From: an uncultured Sulfurovum sp.
GTDB lineage: Bacteria; Campylobacterota; Campylobacteria; Campylobacterales; Sulfurovaceae
Reading direction: 5' to 3'
Assembly: GCA_902727855.1 (NCBI GenBank)
Contig: CACVAS010000030.1
Span: forward strand, 62,001-126,000
DNA: 64,000 bases
Part shown: positions 44,281 through 50,506 of the stretch, piece after piece
Layout of the letters: each line of letters begins with the position of its first letter
Numbering within the stretch: position 1 is the first letter of the stretch
The notes under the pieces: model-generated
What the model was told of the DNA's origin: nothing
Database searches by the model: none
The model's input: the letters and a program-made list of their open reading frames with translations, nothing else
Program-made: the position numbers and the translations under genes

Positions 44281-45689
44281 ACAGAAAATTTTTATGGATA
44301 CTAAGTATCACTTTCATCGCCTTAGTTGGCATGCGTTTTAATATAAGTCTCTTGGCATGGGTGATGTTTGTACCCTTACTTCTTTTAGTAAGAGAAACCA
44401 AGAGCAAGAAGTCTTGGTTTCTCATTTTTGCTTTAATGCAGTTTTCTTATTTCTTACAGATATCCAAAATCATTACAGACCCCATGCCTATGGTAATGGC
44501 GCTACTCTTTTCTGTCCCTATGGCATTGGGGGCTTGGATAGTTTTATGGATTTTTGAGAAAGTGAGACGACGCATTGGTGACACTATAGGTATCTTTTTC
44601 TTTGCTTCGATGATGAGTGTTTTAGAATGGATTACTTATTCTACTACTGAGTTTGGTTCATGGGGTTCCATGACTTATACCCAATTGGATGATTTAGCAT
44701 TTTTACAACTTTCTTCACTCTTTGGTATCACATTTGGCTCATTTTTTATCTATCTGTCATCTGCTTTCATTGCAGTTTTTATTGTAAATAAAGATACAAC
44801 ACCATTTATTAAACCAGCGATCATTACATCTGTTATATTTTTACTTTTTTACAGCTATGGCGTAATCAGAGTCGAAAATGGACTAAGTAAAGGAGAGCAT
44901 GTCTTAGTTGCAGGGATATCAAGTAATATGCAAATCACGCCTCAAAAAATTCCTGAAAAAAGATATCTTCAAAATGGTACAAATATTTTGATTAAAAAAA
45001 CTAAAGTAGCCATTGATAGAGGGGCTAAACTTATCGCTTGGAATGAAGGGGCGACAATTATATTTAAAGAGGATGAAGATACATTTATTGAACAAGTACA
45101 GATAATTTCATCATTAAATAATGTGGATCTGGTTATTGCCTATATTGTCCCTGTAGATGGTATTAAAAAATTTGAAAACAAATACCTGTTTATCTCTCAA
45201 GGTAAGATATTGGATGAGTATTTTAAGTATCATCCTGTCCCAGGTGAACCAGCTGTTAAAGGAACAAAATTTGCAAAAGTAGCATCTCTGGAATACGCTA
45301 ATGTTTCAGGTGCAATCTGTTATGACTTTGATTTCCCAGTACTTGGAAGAGAGTTAGCCAAAAAAGAGATAGATATAGCTGTTGTGCCATCTAGTGATTG
45401 GAGAGGTATTGACCCTATACACGGGCAAATGGCAATGGTACGAGCTATAGAAGGAGGATACAGTTTATTACGACCTGTACGAGGAGCAACTTCTTATGCT
45501 TTTGATGGATATGGCAATATCCGTGCTTCAATGAATTACTTTGAAGAGAATGACCGTATTATGATGGCTTCACTTCCTACGCGTAAAATATGGACATTGT
45601 ATGGGGTTGTCGGAGACATTTTTCCGTTCTTCTTGACTTTATTTATGGTGCTAATTGGGATACGGTTTTATGTTAAAAAACGTAATTAA
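44274..45689 (+). CDS. Apolipoprotein N-acyltransferase-like membrane nitrilase
   Basis: The 471-residue protein has about six N-terminal transmembrane segments, a periplasmic nitrilase domain and a last membrane segment, the plan of Lnt. The catalytic triad is in place: Glu258 (AWNEGATI), Lys318 (EYFKYHPVPGEP, where Lnt has a comparable Lys-His-x-x-P) and Cys349 (GAICYDFDFP). Lnt adds the third acyl chain to lipoproteins. This one is divergent and under a TetR regulator, so it may be an inducible second enzyme acting on another acyl donor or target. Whether a housekeeping lnt exists elsewhere cannot be seen here. Confidence 0.78.
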   Translation: MLNRKFLWILSITFIALVGMRFNISLLAWVMFVPLLLLVRETKSKKSWFLIFALMQFSYFLQISKIITDPMPMVMALLFSVPMALGAWIVLWIFEKVRRRIGDTIGIFFFASMMSVLEWITYSTTEFGSWGSMTYTQLDDLAFLQLSSLFGITFGSFFIYLSSAFIAVFIVNKDTTPFIKPAIITSVIFLLFYSYGVIRVENGLSKGEHVLVAGISSNMQITPQKIPEKRYLQNGTNILIKKTKVAIDRGAKLIAWNEGATIIFKEDEDTFIEQVQIISSLNNVDLVIAYIVPVDGIKKFENKYLFISQGKILDEYFKYHPVPGEPAVKGTKFAKVASLEYANVSGAICYDFDFPVLGRELAKKEIDIAVVPSSDWRGIDPIHGQMAMVRAIEGGYSLLRPVRGATSYAFDGYGNIRASMNYFEENDRIMMASLPTRKIWTLYGVVGDIFPFFLTLFMVLIGIRFYVKKRN

Positions 45690-45728
45690 GGTTTGATGAT
45701 TTGATTAACAGGTATATTATGTTTGAAG

Positions 45729-45740
45729 ACGTTATAAAAT
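45729..45740. repeat. Third copy of the ACGTTATAAAAT motif
   Basis: This 12-nt motif matches exactly the right arm of the inverted repeat at 43444-43519 and lies 40 nt after the Lnt-like gene. The three copies bracket the tetR-lnt unit. Confidence 0.5.
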
Positions 45741-45868
45741 ATATAACTTTATAAGATTTTTATGACACTCACTTACGAATCAAATCTTAAGTATTTTTAT
45801 CCCCTACAAACATCGAGTGTATCGTTAGATGTAACCCATTTTAGGGGCTTATAGGAAAGTTAATTTCT

Positions 45869-45925
45869 AGGAAGGTACTGAAAAAGTAGTAGAAGTTAAC
45901 TAATACTCTTTAATGCTCTACCCGT
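45869..45925 (+). pseudogene. 3'-end remnant of a second superoxide reductase gene
   Basis: From 45871 the DNA matches the last codons and the 3' region of the superoxide reductase gene (43205-43260). It reads EGTEKVVEVN then TAA, with differences only at third positions (GTT to GTA, GTC to GTT). The Trp codon of the ancestral HGIWEG is TAG here, and nothing upstream is recognisable. The third-position pattern says the copy was once under selection, a true paralogue or a transferred homologue, before it was cut off. Confidence 0.75.
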
Positions 45926-45948
45926 AATGCCCTCTTATGGGGCATTAC
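45924..45948 (+). terminator. Terminator after the superoxide reductase remnant
   Basis: A perfect 9-bp stem, GTAATGCCC and GGGCATTAC, with a 7-nt loop is followed by TATTTTC. It now probably ends the tetR-lnt transcript. Confidence 0.7.
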
Positions 45949-46035
45949 TATTTTCATAAAACCTATTCTTCACAATATATTTTCCATCTTTATCTATCTT
46001 CTGCTACACTACCCCAATACAAGCAAGGAACCATA

Positions 46036-46296
46036 ATGAATATCAACATGCAAGACAAATCAGATGAATGCACCAAACGCTTTCTAGACAAAGCTGAATA
46101 CCTCAATATCCAAACTGACACTGTTCCGGTCCATACCATCCAGAAATACTGTCGTATGCTTACTGTCTATTGCGATGCAGAAGGAAAAGTAACCGATAGC
46201 TTTGTAAAAACTATGGAAAAATGTGCTGAAGAAATCATATTAGTTGAGGGTATGGAAGAAGTTTTTCATACCTGTAATAACTGTCTTGACGAGTAA
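46036..46296 (+). CDS. Small cysteine-rich cytoplasmic protein, unknown
   Basis: The 86-residue protein (MNINMQDKSDECTKRFLDKA, then YCRMLTVYCDAEGK, KCAEEII and CNNCLDE) has six cysteines including a CNNC pair near the C-terminus. A metal or cluster site is possible. I start it at 46036, 6 nt after AAGGAA. An upstream in-frame ATG at 45937 lies inside the preceding terminator and is not used. No family is recognised. Confidence 0.65.
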   Translation: MNINMQDKSDECTKRFLDKAEYLNIQTDTVPVHTIQKYCRMLTVYCDAEGKVTDSFVKTMEKCAEEIILVEGMEEVFHTCNNCLDE

Positions 46297-46345
46297 CCCT
46301 CTTAATACCAAAATTTAATAACATATTTAAAATAAAGGCCATTGT

Positions 46346-47614
46346 ATGAAAACAAGTCAATTACTCTTCACAACTCTAGTACTCTTCGGACTTACAGCAT
46401 GTGGTAGTAACAAACATGGTGAAAGTTCTACCCCTGACAATGTGGGTACTTTAGCAAACAGTGCTTTTGTGTATGACAATAATAGTCCATATAAAGAGAC
46501 TTTACTAGGGTGTATTGAACCAGATGATGTTTCCTCTTCTTGTACACTAAATACCTTACCCCTTATAGCACAAGAAAGCTCTGGTGTCACAAAAAATATG
46601 ATTATGCAACGTCTCGTTGTCTCCGATAAATGGATGGGTGAAAGATTCTCACAACTTCTAGACCATCTAGCGGGTAAAGAGATATATACCTTGTTTGGGT
46701 CAGTGACCGCTGTTGTCATACATAAAGATATCATACCCTCTTTTTATACTACTACCACAGGTGCCATCTATATAGACCCACGCTATTTATGGGTCACTGA
46801 CCAAGAGTCTAAGACTATCACCCAAAAAGAGGATTTTAGAAGTGATTTTGGTAGCCAACTACAGTTTATTGCTGGTTCATACAGTACGCACAATGGCTAT
46901 AGTATCAGAAGTCAAGTAGAAATGGGAAGTGGCCAAGACAGAAACTTTAATGATACCATAGCACCATTTGCGGGGCTGCTCTACCATGAACTGGCACATG
47001 CAAATGATTTTATCCCCCCTTCTATGATTGACAGTTTAGATACAACAAAAATAGTCTCAGAAGTCATTAGAGATATCTCTAATTCTCGTGTTTCATCTGC
47101 ACTCTACAACTACTCCCCTCTCACATCATCTGAGCTACTCTCATTAGGAAAGGTCATGTACCATGGTCATACAGCCACAGAAGAAGAAAAAGATCTCTCA
47201 GGCTATGTAGCTGGAGCTCTTTTCGATGAAGAAGATGCCTCAGATATCTACGCTTATAGCACGATGTATGAAGATACTGCTACCCTATTTGCAGATACGA
47301 TGATGAAACTTTATTTTAATGTCAATAATAATGTTGTCTTTGTGAATGCAGATAAACTCAACAATCAAAATGTGATCGAACTTGAATGGGGCGTTAGAAA
47401 CCCTGTTGCAAAAGCAAGTGTCGCGCATCGTGCTATTTTCGTCTCAGATAGGTTAAACCCAAAACCAAATGGTTGGAATGAACTATTTCACACACACATA
47501 GGGAGTGTTGCCTACCTTCAAACCAATCAAAATGAAAAACCAACTTTTAACAAATCAAACATAGACCTAAAAAATAAGATTCGTATAGAAGATTTTAAGT
47601 ATTTGTCTTTTTAA
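46346..47614 (+). CDS. Lipoprotein with HExxH metallopeptidase motif
   Basis: The 422-residue protein has a lipobox (LVLFGLTAC, lipidated Cys19). The middle contains LLYHELAHANDF, a zincin HExxH motif with His214, Glu215 and His218. A possible third ligand lies in the acidic region around DEEDASDIYAYSTMYEDTATLFAD, which in gluzincin-like enzymes would supply Glu. A zinc peptidase on the periplasmic face is likely. No known family is recognised beyond this. It stands alone, with a hairpin about 70 nt after the stop. Confidence 0.72.
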   Translation: MKTSQLLFTTLVLFGLTACGSNKHGESSTPDNVGTLANSAFVYDNNSPYKETLLGCIEPDDVSSSCTLNTLPLIAQESSGVTKNMIMQRLVVSDKWMGERFSQLLDHLAGKEIYTLFGSVTAVVIHKDIIPSFYTTTTGAIYIDPRYLWVTDQESKTITQKEDFRSDFGSQLQFIAGSYSTHNGYSIRSQVEMGSGQDRNFNDTIAPFAGLLYHELAHANDFIPPSMIDSLDTTKIVSEVIRDISNSRVSSALYNYSPLTSSELLSLGKVMYHGHTATEEEKDLSGYVAGALFDEEDASDIYAYSTMYEDTATLFADTMMKLYFNVNNNVVFVNADKLNNQNVIELEWGVRNPVAKASVAHRAIFVSDRLNPKPNGWNELFHTHIGSVAYLQTNQNEKPTFNKSNIDLKNKIRIEDFKYLSF

Positions 47615-47681
47615 GAGAAGTTGTTTCTACCACCTATTCTGTTGTTAAAAAAAGCATGGGTTAGATTTTAGCTCTCTAGTC

Positions 47682-47698
47682 CCCATCGTCAAGATGGG
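47682..47698. other. Small hairpin between the lipoprotein and higA
   Basis: CCCATC and GATGGG pair around a 5-nt loop. The same arms recur at 49636-49652, so it may be a degenerate copy of that REP-like element. Confidence 0.4.
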
Positions 47699-47709
47699 TA
47701 ATCTTAAGC

Positions 47710-48102
47710 TTATCCCCTGAGGGTGTTTTGGATTTCATAATCCCCAACTAACGCATCAAGAGGAATATGAAGTTTTTGGTGAAGATTTCTTATGTAATTG
47801 AGATTTAGTTTTCGTTTTAGGTTCAATACATCAGAAACTTTTGATTTGTCTCCAAAACAATCGACAATATCTTTTTGTTTTAATCCCATTTGATCCATTC
47901 TGAATTTTATAGCCTCAACAGGGTGAGGAAGCTCCATAGGATAGTGTTCCTCTTCATATTTCTCTATAAGAAGTGTTAGTAACTCAAGTTCATCTCCTTT
48001 GGGAGTATTAGGTTTGGCATCAAAAATAGCTTCTATTCTCTCCATAGCATTCTCATAGTCAGTTTCGGTTTTTAATACTTTTATTTTCACTTTATACCTC
48101 AT
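47710..48102 (-). CDS. higA: HigA-type antitoxin (XRE family)
   Basis: The 130-residue protein has an N-terminal arm that would bind toxin and a C-terminal helix-turn-helix (AIKFRMDQMGLKQKDIVDCF, then GDKSKVSDVLNLKRKL), the usual order for HigA partners of this HigB family. It overlaps the toxin gene by 11 nt and follows it. It probably represses the operon through the palindrome upstream of higB. Confidence 0.85.
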   Translation of the reverse strand: MRYKVKIKVLKTETDYENAMERIEAIFDAKPNTPKGDELELLTLLIEKYEEEHYPMELPHPVEAIKFRMDQMGLKQKDIVDCFGDKSKVSDVLNLKRKLNLNYIRNLHQKLHIPLDALVGDYEIQNTLRG

Positions 48103-48391
48103 TTGCGTCTATTTTGTCATATTGTTTATGCGTTCCAACAAATCTAATGTAGATCACACTAAAGTCATCATTTATCTTCACGATAAGCCTATATTTATTC
48201 CCGTGTATGTTGAAAACAACTCTGCTATCTTTTAAAATACTGGCACTCTTGTACTGTGCTTTTATATCACTAGGGGTCTTCCAGCTTGCCTGTCTAGCTT
48301 CATCAAACCATGCTTTTAAAGCTTGTTCGCTATCTACATATGCTGATTGTTCCCAAAACTCTTTGAGTCTTCTTCTAGAAATTATTCTCAT
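48092..48391 (-). CDS. higB: HigB-type mRNA interferase toxin
   Basis: The 99-residue protein has the HigB/RelE fold: MRIISRRRLKEFWEQSAYVD, SWKTPSDIKAQYKSASILKD, VVFNIHGNKYRLIVKINDD and IYIRFVGTHKQYDKIDANEV. The motif FVGTHKQYDKID is the signature end of the family. It cleaves mRNA at the ribosome. The ATG lies 5 nt after the -10, so its mRNA should be leaderless. The antitoxin follows. Confidence 0.9.
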   Translation of the reverse strand: MRIISRRRLKEFWEQSAYVDSEQALKAWFDEARQASWKTPSDIKAQYKSASILKDSRVVFNIHGNKYRLIVKINDDFSVIYIRFVGTHKQYDKIDANEV

Positions 48392-48396
48392 GGGGT

Positions 48397-48428
48397 ATTA
48401 TAGCATAAAGTTACCATTATGGTAACTT
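48397..48428 (-). promoter_or_regulatory. Promoter and operator of higBA
   Basis: The operator is a 21-bp palindrome with perfect 10-bp arms (AAGTTACCAT and ATGGTAACTT, 48408-48428) around one base. On the minus strand, TTACCA (48420-48425) as -35, a 17-nt spacer and TATAAT (48397-48402) form a promoter inside and beside it. Binding would block RNA polymerase. Confidence 0.78.
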
Positions 48429-48567
48429 ATATGAAACCTCACACTATGTTTTATGATCCTTTAAAAGATAGAAGATGAAACAAAACACACTCCTAAGCAA
48501 CCCTACACTATAATACTTCATACCTGTCTAACCCACAGGTAAATTACAATCATAAAAACAAAAGTAC

Positions 48568-48900
48568 CTACCATACACAAGTCATACAGAAGCTTGGGTC
48601 ACTACCTTGCTGGACGTACAAAGACTTGATGAAGACAGGTGTATAAAAGAAAAAGATGTTGTTATCTAGGTTGGTCTGTGACGAGGGCTGGGAGGGATAC
48701 CCGGTAAGTAAGTGCAGAGTGACTTTAGACTGAAGCAGATAATAAAGCTTGAGATTGGCTTTGTTATCTGTTTGTGTGAGCAGTGTTTGTTCTTTTATGC
48801 CAAAAGCTTTACGTGTGCTCTGGAGAAAAAAGGTTTTATGCGGGAAAGAAAGGATAGATGATGATATATAAGCAAACAATATTAAAAAATACAAATGCAT
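48568..48900 (-). CDS. Possible small secreted protein, unknown
   Basis: The 110-residue reading frame starts with a signal-like stretch (MHLYFLILFAYISSSILSF). The rest (QSTRKAFGIKEQTLLTQTDN, TLHLLTGYPSQPSS, QGSDPSFCMTCVW) is unremarkable. It overlaps the start of the UGA-containing gene by 40 nt on the opposite strand, so at most one start region is native to each. No clear ribosome site is seen. I am not sure this is a real gene. Confidence 0.35.
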   Translation of the reverse strand: MHLYFLILFAYISSSILSFPHKTFFLQSTRKAFGIKEQTLLTQTDNKANLKLYYLLQSKVTLHLLTGYPSQPSSQTNLDNNIFFFYTPVFIKSLYVQQGSDPSFCMTCVW

Positions 48901-49556
48901 TAACTAATACAGTAAAAGCGCTTGCAGCTTTATCAGTTATTTCATGAACTTTTGCTCAAGCAAATGATTTATTAATTCAATGTGACTACAATAATAATTG
49001 AATAGTCGATTGAAGAACTTATTTAAAAAAAGTAAAAAAAGCATTAGAAATAGATTGAGATTATAATAAACAAGATAAAAAAATATACAAAGCAGCACTT
49101 ACAAATGCTAGAAAAGAAAGAAAATGTAAAACAAGAATTGATGGACAAGAAATAAAACGACAAAAAAGTTATTTATCTCAATTAGATACAGATATAGAAT
49201 TATTAAAAAAAGAGTTACAACAAGTAGAGGAAGAACTAAAGCAAAACAAGGAAGAACTAAGTAAGGATAAGGAAGAACTAAGTAAGGATAAGGAAGAACT
49301 AAGTAAGAACAAGGCAGAACTAAAAGAGATTAGAGAAGAATTAGAAAGAAAAAAACAATGGTTATTGGGGAGAATTAGGGAAACGAAACTTTCATTCGGT
49401 TTGGGAGATGCATGTGATAAATTCAGAAAAGATAAAAAAAACTTTAATAGCTGTATGCTAAAGTTTTATAAGCTAAAATATAAAACTGCTACCAAGGATT
49501 TGTATATACGAGCACTTAAAAGTCTCATACAAAAAACTGAGATGGAGTTAAAATAA
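48861..49556 (+). CDS. Secreted EF-hand/coiled-coil protein with four in-frame TGA codons (UGA=Gly recoded)
   Basis: The frame is open for 231 codons only if TGA is read as an amino acid. TGA lies at codons 29, 47, 51 and 66 (48945, 48999, 49011, 49056); no TAA or TAG occurs before the TAA at 49554. AAGGA lies 6 nt before the ATG. Codons 1-34 form a signal peptide (TVKALAALSVIS-x-TFAQA) with TGA as a small residue. Residues 41-54 read CDYNNN-x-IVD-x-RTY: an EF-hand/dockerin-like loop whose sixth position is nearly always Gly. Codon 66 gives EID-x-DYN, again Gly-like. Thus UGA=Gly (code 25) fits better than Trp or Sec. Residues 124-158 are heptads (EELSKDK), then a basic domain with paired Cys. 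Half the glycines are TGA. Confidence 0.7.
49230..49334 (+). repeat. 21-nt tandem repeat encoding coiled-coil heptads
   Basis: Five consecutive 21-nt units start at 49230, 49251, 49272, 49293 and 49314. The second and third are identical and the others differ at a few bases. Each encodes one heptad of the EELSKDK type. Confidence 0.85.
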
Positions 49557-49566
49557 CTTTAGCTCG

Positions 49567-49652
49567 TTCCCATGCTGTGCGTGGGAATGCATACCCCACT
49601 CAAAACTATTTAAAAACATCTAACTTCTTCTCGCACCCATCATCCCGATGGG
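49567..49652. repeat. Two REP-like palindromic hairpins
   Basis: TTCCCATGC / GCGTGGGAA (49567-49587, one mismatch, TGT loop) and CCCATC / GATGGG (49636-49652) lie 48 nt apart. The GTTCCCA...TGGGAATGCA form is like the widespread REP/RAYT-type palindromes. No transposase is present here. Confidence 0.55.
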
Positions 49653-49728
49653 AACGCACACATCGATACAACACACAAAAGCCCTAAATCACACACATAC
49701 TAAAGCATGAATTGCCATCAAACCGTTC

Positions 49729-49757
49729 TTGACATATTGTATCTAAATAGATACAAT
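49729..49757 (+). promoter_or_regulatory. Promoter and operator of the RelE-type module
   Basis: TTGACA (49729-49734), a 17-nt spacer and TACAAT (49752-49757) form a near-consensus promoter. A perfect 22-bp palindrome (ATTGTATCTA and TAGATACAAT arms, AA centre, 49736-49757) covers the spacer and -10. The ATG follows the -10 by 5 nt, so the mRNA is predicted leaderless. Confidence 0.8.
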
Positions 49758-49762
49758 ACTTT

Positions 49763-50061
49763 ATGTATGAAATTAAATCTACAAAAACATTTTCTAAATG
49801 GTTATCCAAATTAAAAGACATTAAAGGTCGTATTGCAGTAGCCAGACGTATTGAGCGCATGGAGCATGGTAACTTTGGAGATGTAAAATCAGTAGGTGCG
49901 CGTCTTTCTGAGTTGCGTATCAGAACAGGTCCAGGCATAGAGTCTATTTTACACAAAAAGAAACGACCATTATTGTTTTATTGATTGGTGGAGATAAATC
50001 TACCCAATCAAAAGATATAGAAAAAGCTGAAACATTACTAGAGGAGTATGATGATGAATAA
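49763..50061 (+). pseudogene. RelE/HigB-type toxin disrupted by a 1-nt deletion
   Basis: The first frame gives MYEIKSTKTFSKWLSKLKDI to RIRTGPG, the typical start of the addiction-module killer family, then runs into IESILHKKKRP and stops at 49984. One frame over, RVYFTQKETTIIVLLIGGDK and STQSKDIEKAETLLEEYDDE continue the expected protein to a TAA at 50059-50061. The whole length is 299 nt, one short of 100 codons, and the break lies near 49935 in GGTCCAGGCATAGAG. The toxin is therefore inactive, or the deletion is a sequencing error. The antitoxin start overlaps the end. Confidence 0.82.
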
Positions 50062-50344
50062 TGAATTAATCCCTTTTGATATCACGGAGTATCTTGACAG
50101 TGAAGAGGCTATGGCTGAATACCTCTCTCAAGTTCTTGAAGATGGAGATAATGAAGAGTTTATAAGAGCCATTGGACATATTGCCAAAGCCAAAGGCATG
50201 GCACAAATAGCAAAAGATACAGGACTAGGAAGAGAGAGTTTATATAAAGCATTTCGTCCCAATGCCAAACCTAGGTTTGAAACGGTGATGAAGGTTATGC
50301 ATGCATTAAAACTGCAGTTTCATACTACGCTTGGGGCTCGATAA
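50048..50344 (+). CDS. Antitoxin of the RelE-type module (XRE-like)
   Basis: The 98-residue protein carries FDITEYLDSEEAMAEYLSQV, then IRAIGHIAKAKGMAQIAKDT and GLGRESLYKAFRPNAKPRFE. This is the helix-turn-helix antidote typical of the partner of the killer protein just upstream. It begins with three Met codons and overlaps the old toxin end. It looks intact while the toxin is broken. It would bind the 22-bp palindrome. Confidence 0.85.
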   Translation: MMMNNELIPFDITEYLDSEEAMAEYLSQVLEDGDNEEFIRAIGHIAKAKGMAQIAKDTGLGRESLYKAFRPNAKPRFETVMKVMHALKLQFHTTLGAR

Positions 50345-50394
50345 TATAGAACCTACTAAGCAGTATACTAGGCTACAAACTTACCAAAAAAGAC

Positions 50395-50486
50395 GCTGAC
50401 GTGGCATAATGGTTGTGCACTGGGCTTCAACCCCAGATAAGGGCTTCCACCCTTTTACGCGGGTTCGATCCCCGTCGTCCGCTCCA
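50395..50486 (+). tRNA. tRNA with UCA anticodon (Sec/opal type, Gly-like acceptor)
   Basis: The cloverleaf has: acceptor GCTGACG with CGTCCGC (one T-C mismatch), D-arm GCAT/GTGC with loop AATGGTT, anticodon stem CTGGG/CCCAG with loop CTTCAAC (anticodon TCA at 50427-50429), a 22-nt variable arm with stem AAGGG/CCCTT, T-arm GCGGG/CCCGT with TTCGATC, then T73 and encoded CCA. UCA anticodon and long variable arm fit tRNA-Sec. However, canonical bacterial tRNA-Sec has 8-bp acceptor and 6-bp D stems and G73. G1-C72, C2-G71, T73 and the ATAATGG D-loop instead match tRNA-Gly(UCC) from memory. So either divergent selC or a UGA-reading Gly-type tRNA. Confidence 0.75.
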
Positions 50487-50506
50487 AACTAAACTATGGG
50501 TAAAAC

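Noticed and set aside
45937-46035. Upstream start for the small Cys-rich protein
   Set aside because: It lies within the terminator at 45924-45948, while AAGGAA fits the ATG at 46036.
48945-49058. Reading the four TGA codons as selenocysteine, given the UCA tRNA nearby
   Set aside because: Four Sec residues in a signal peptide and an EF-hand-like loop make no chemical sense and no SECIS-like hairpins directly follow the codons.
48945-49058. Reading the four TGA codons as tryptophan (code 4)
   Set aside because: Trp at loop position 6 of an EF-hand and in the signal-peptide cleavage region is very unlikely, and the gene also uses TGG.
49365-49556. Calling only the 63-codon frame from the ATG-like start at 49365 as a gene
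   Set aside because: It lacks a ribosome site and is simply the end of the longer frame that is open from 48861 when TGA is read through.
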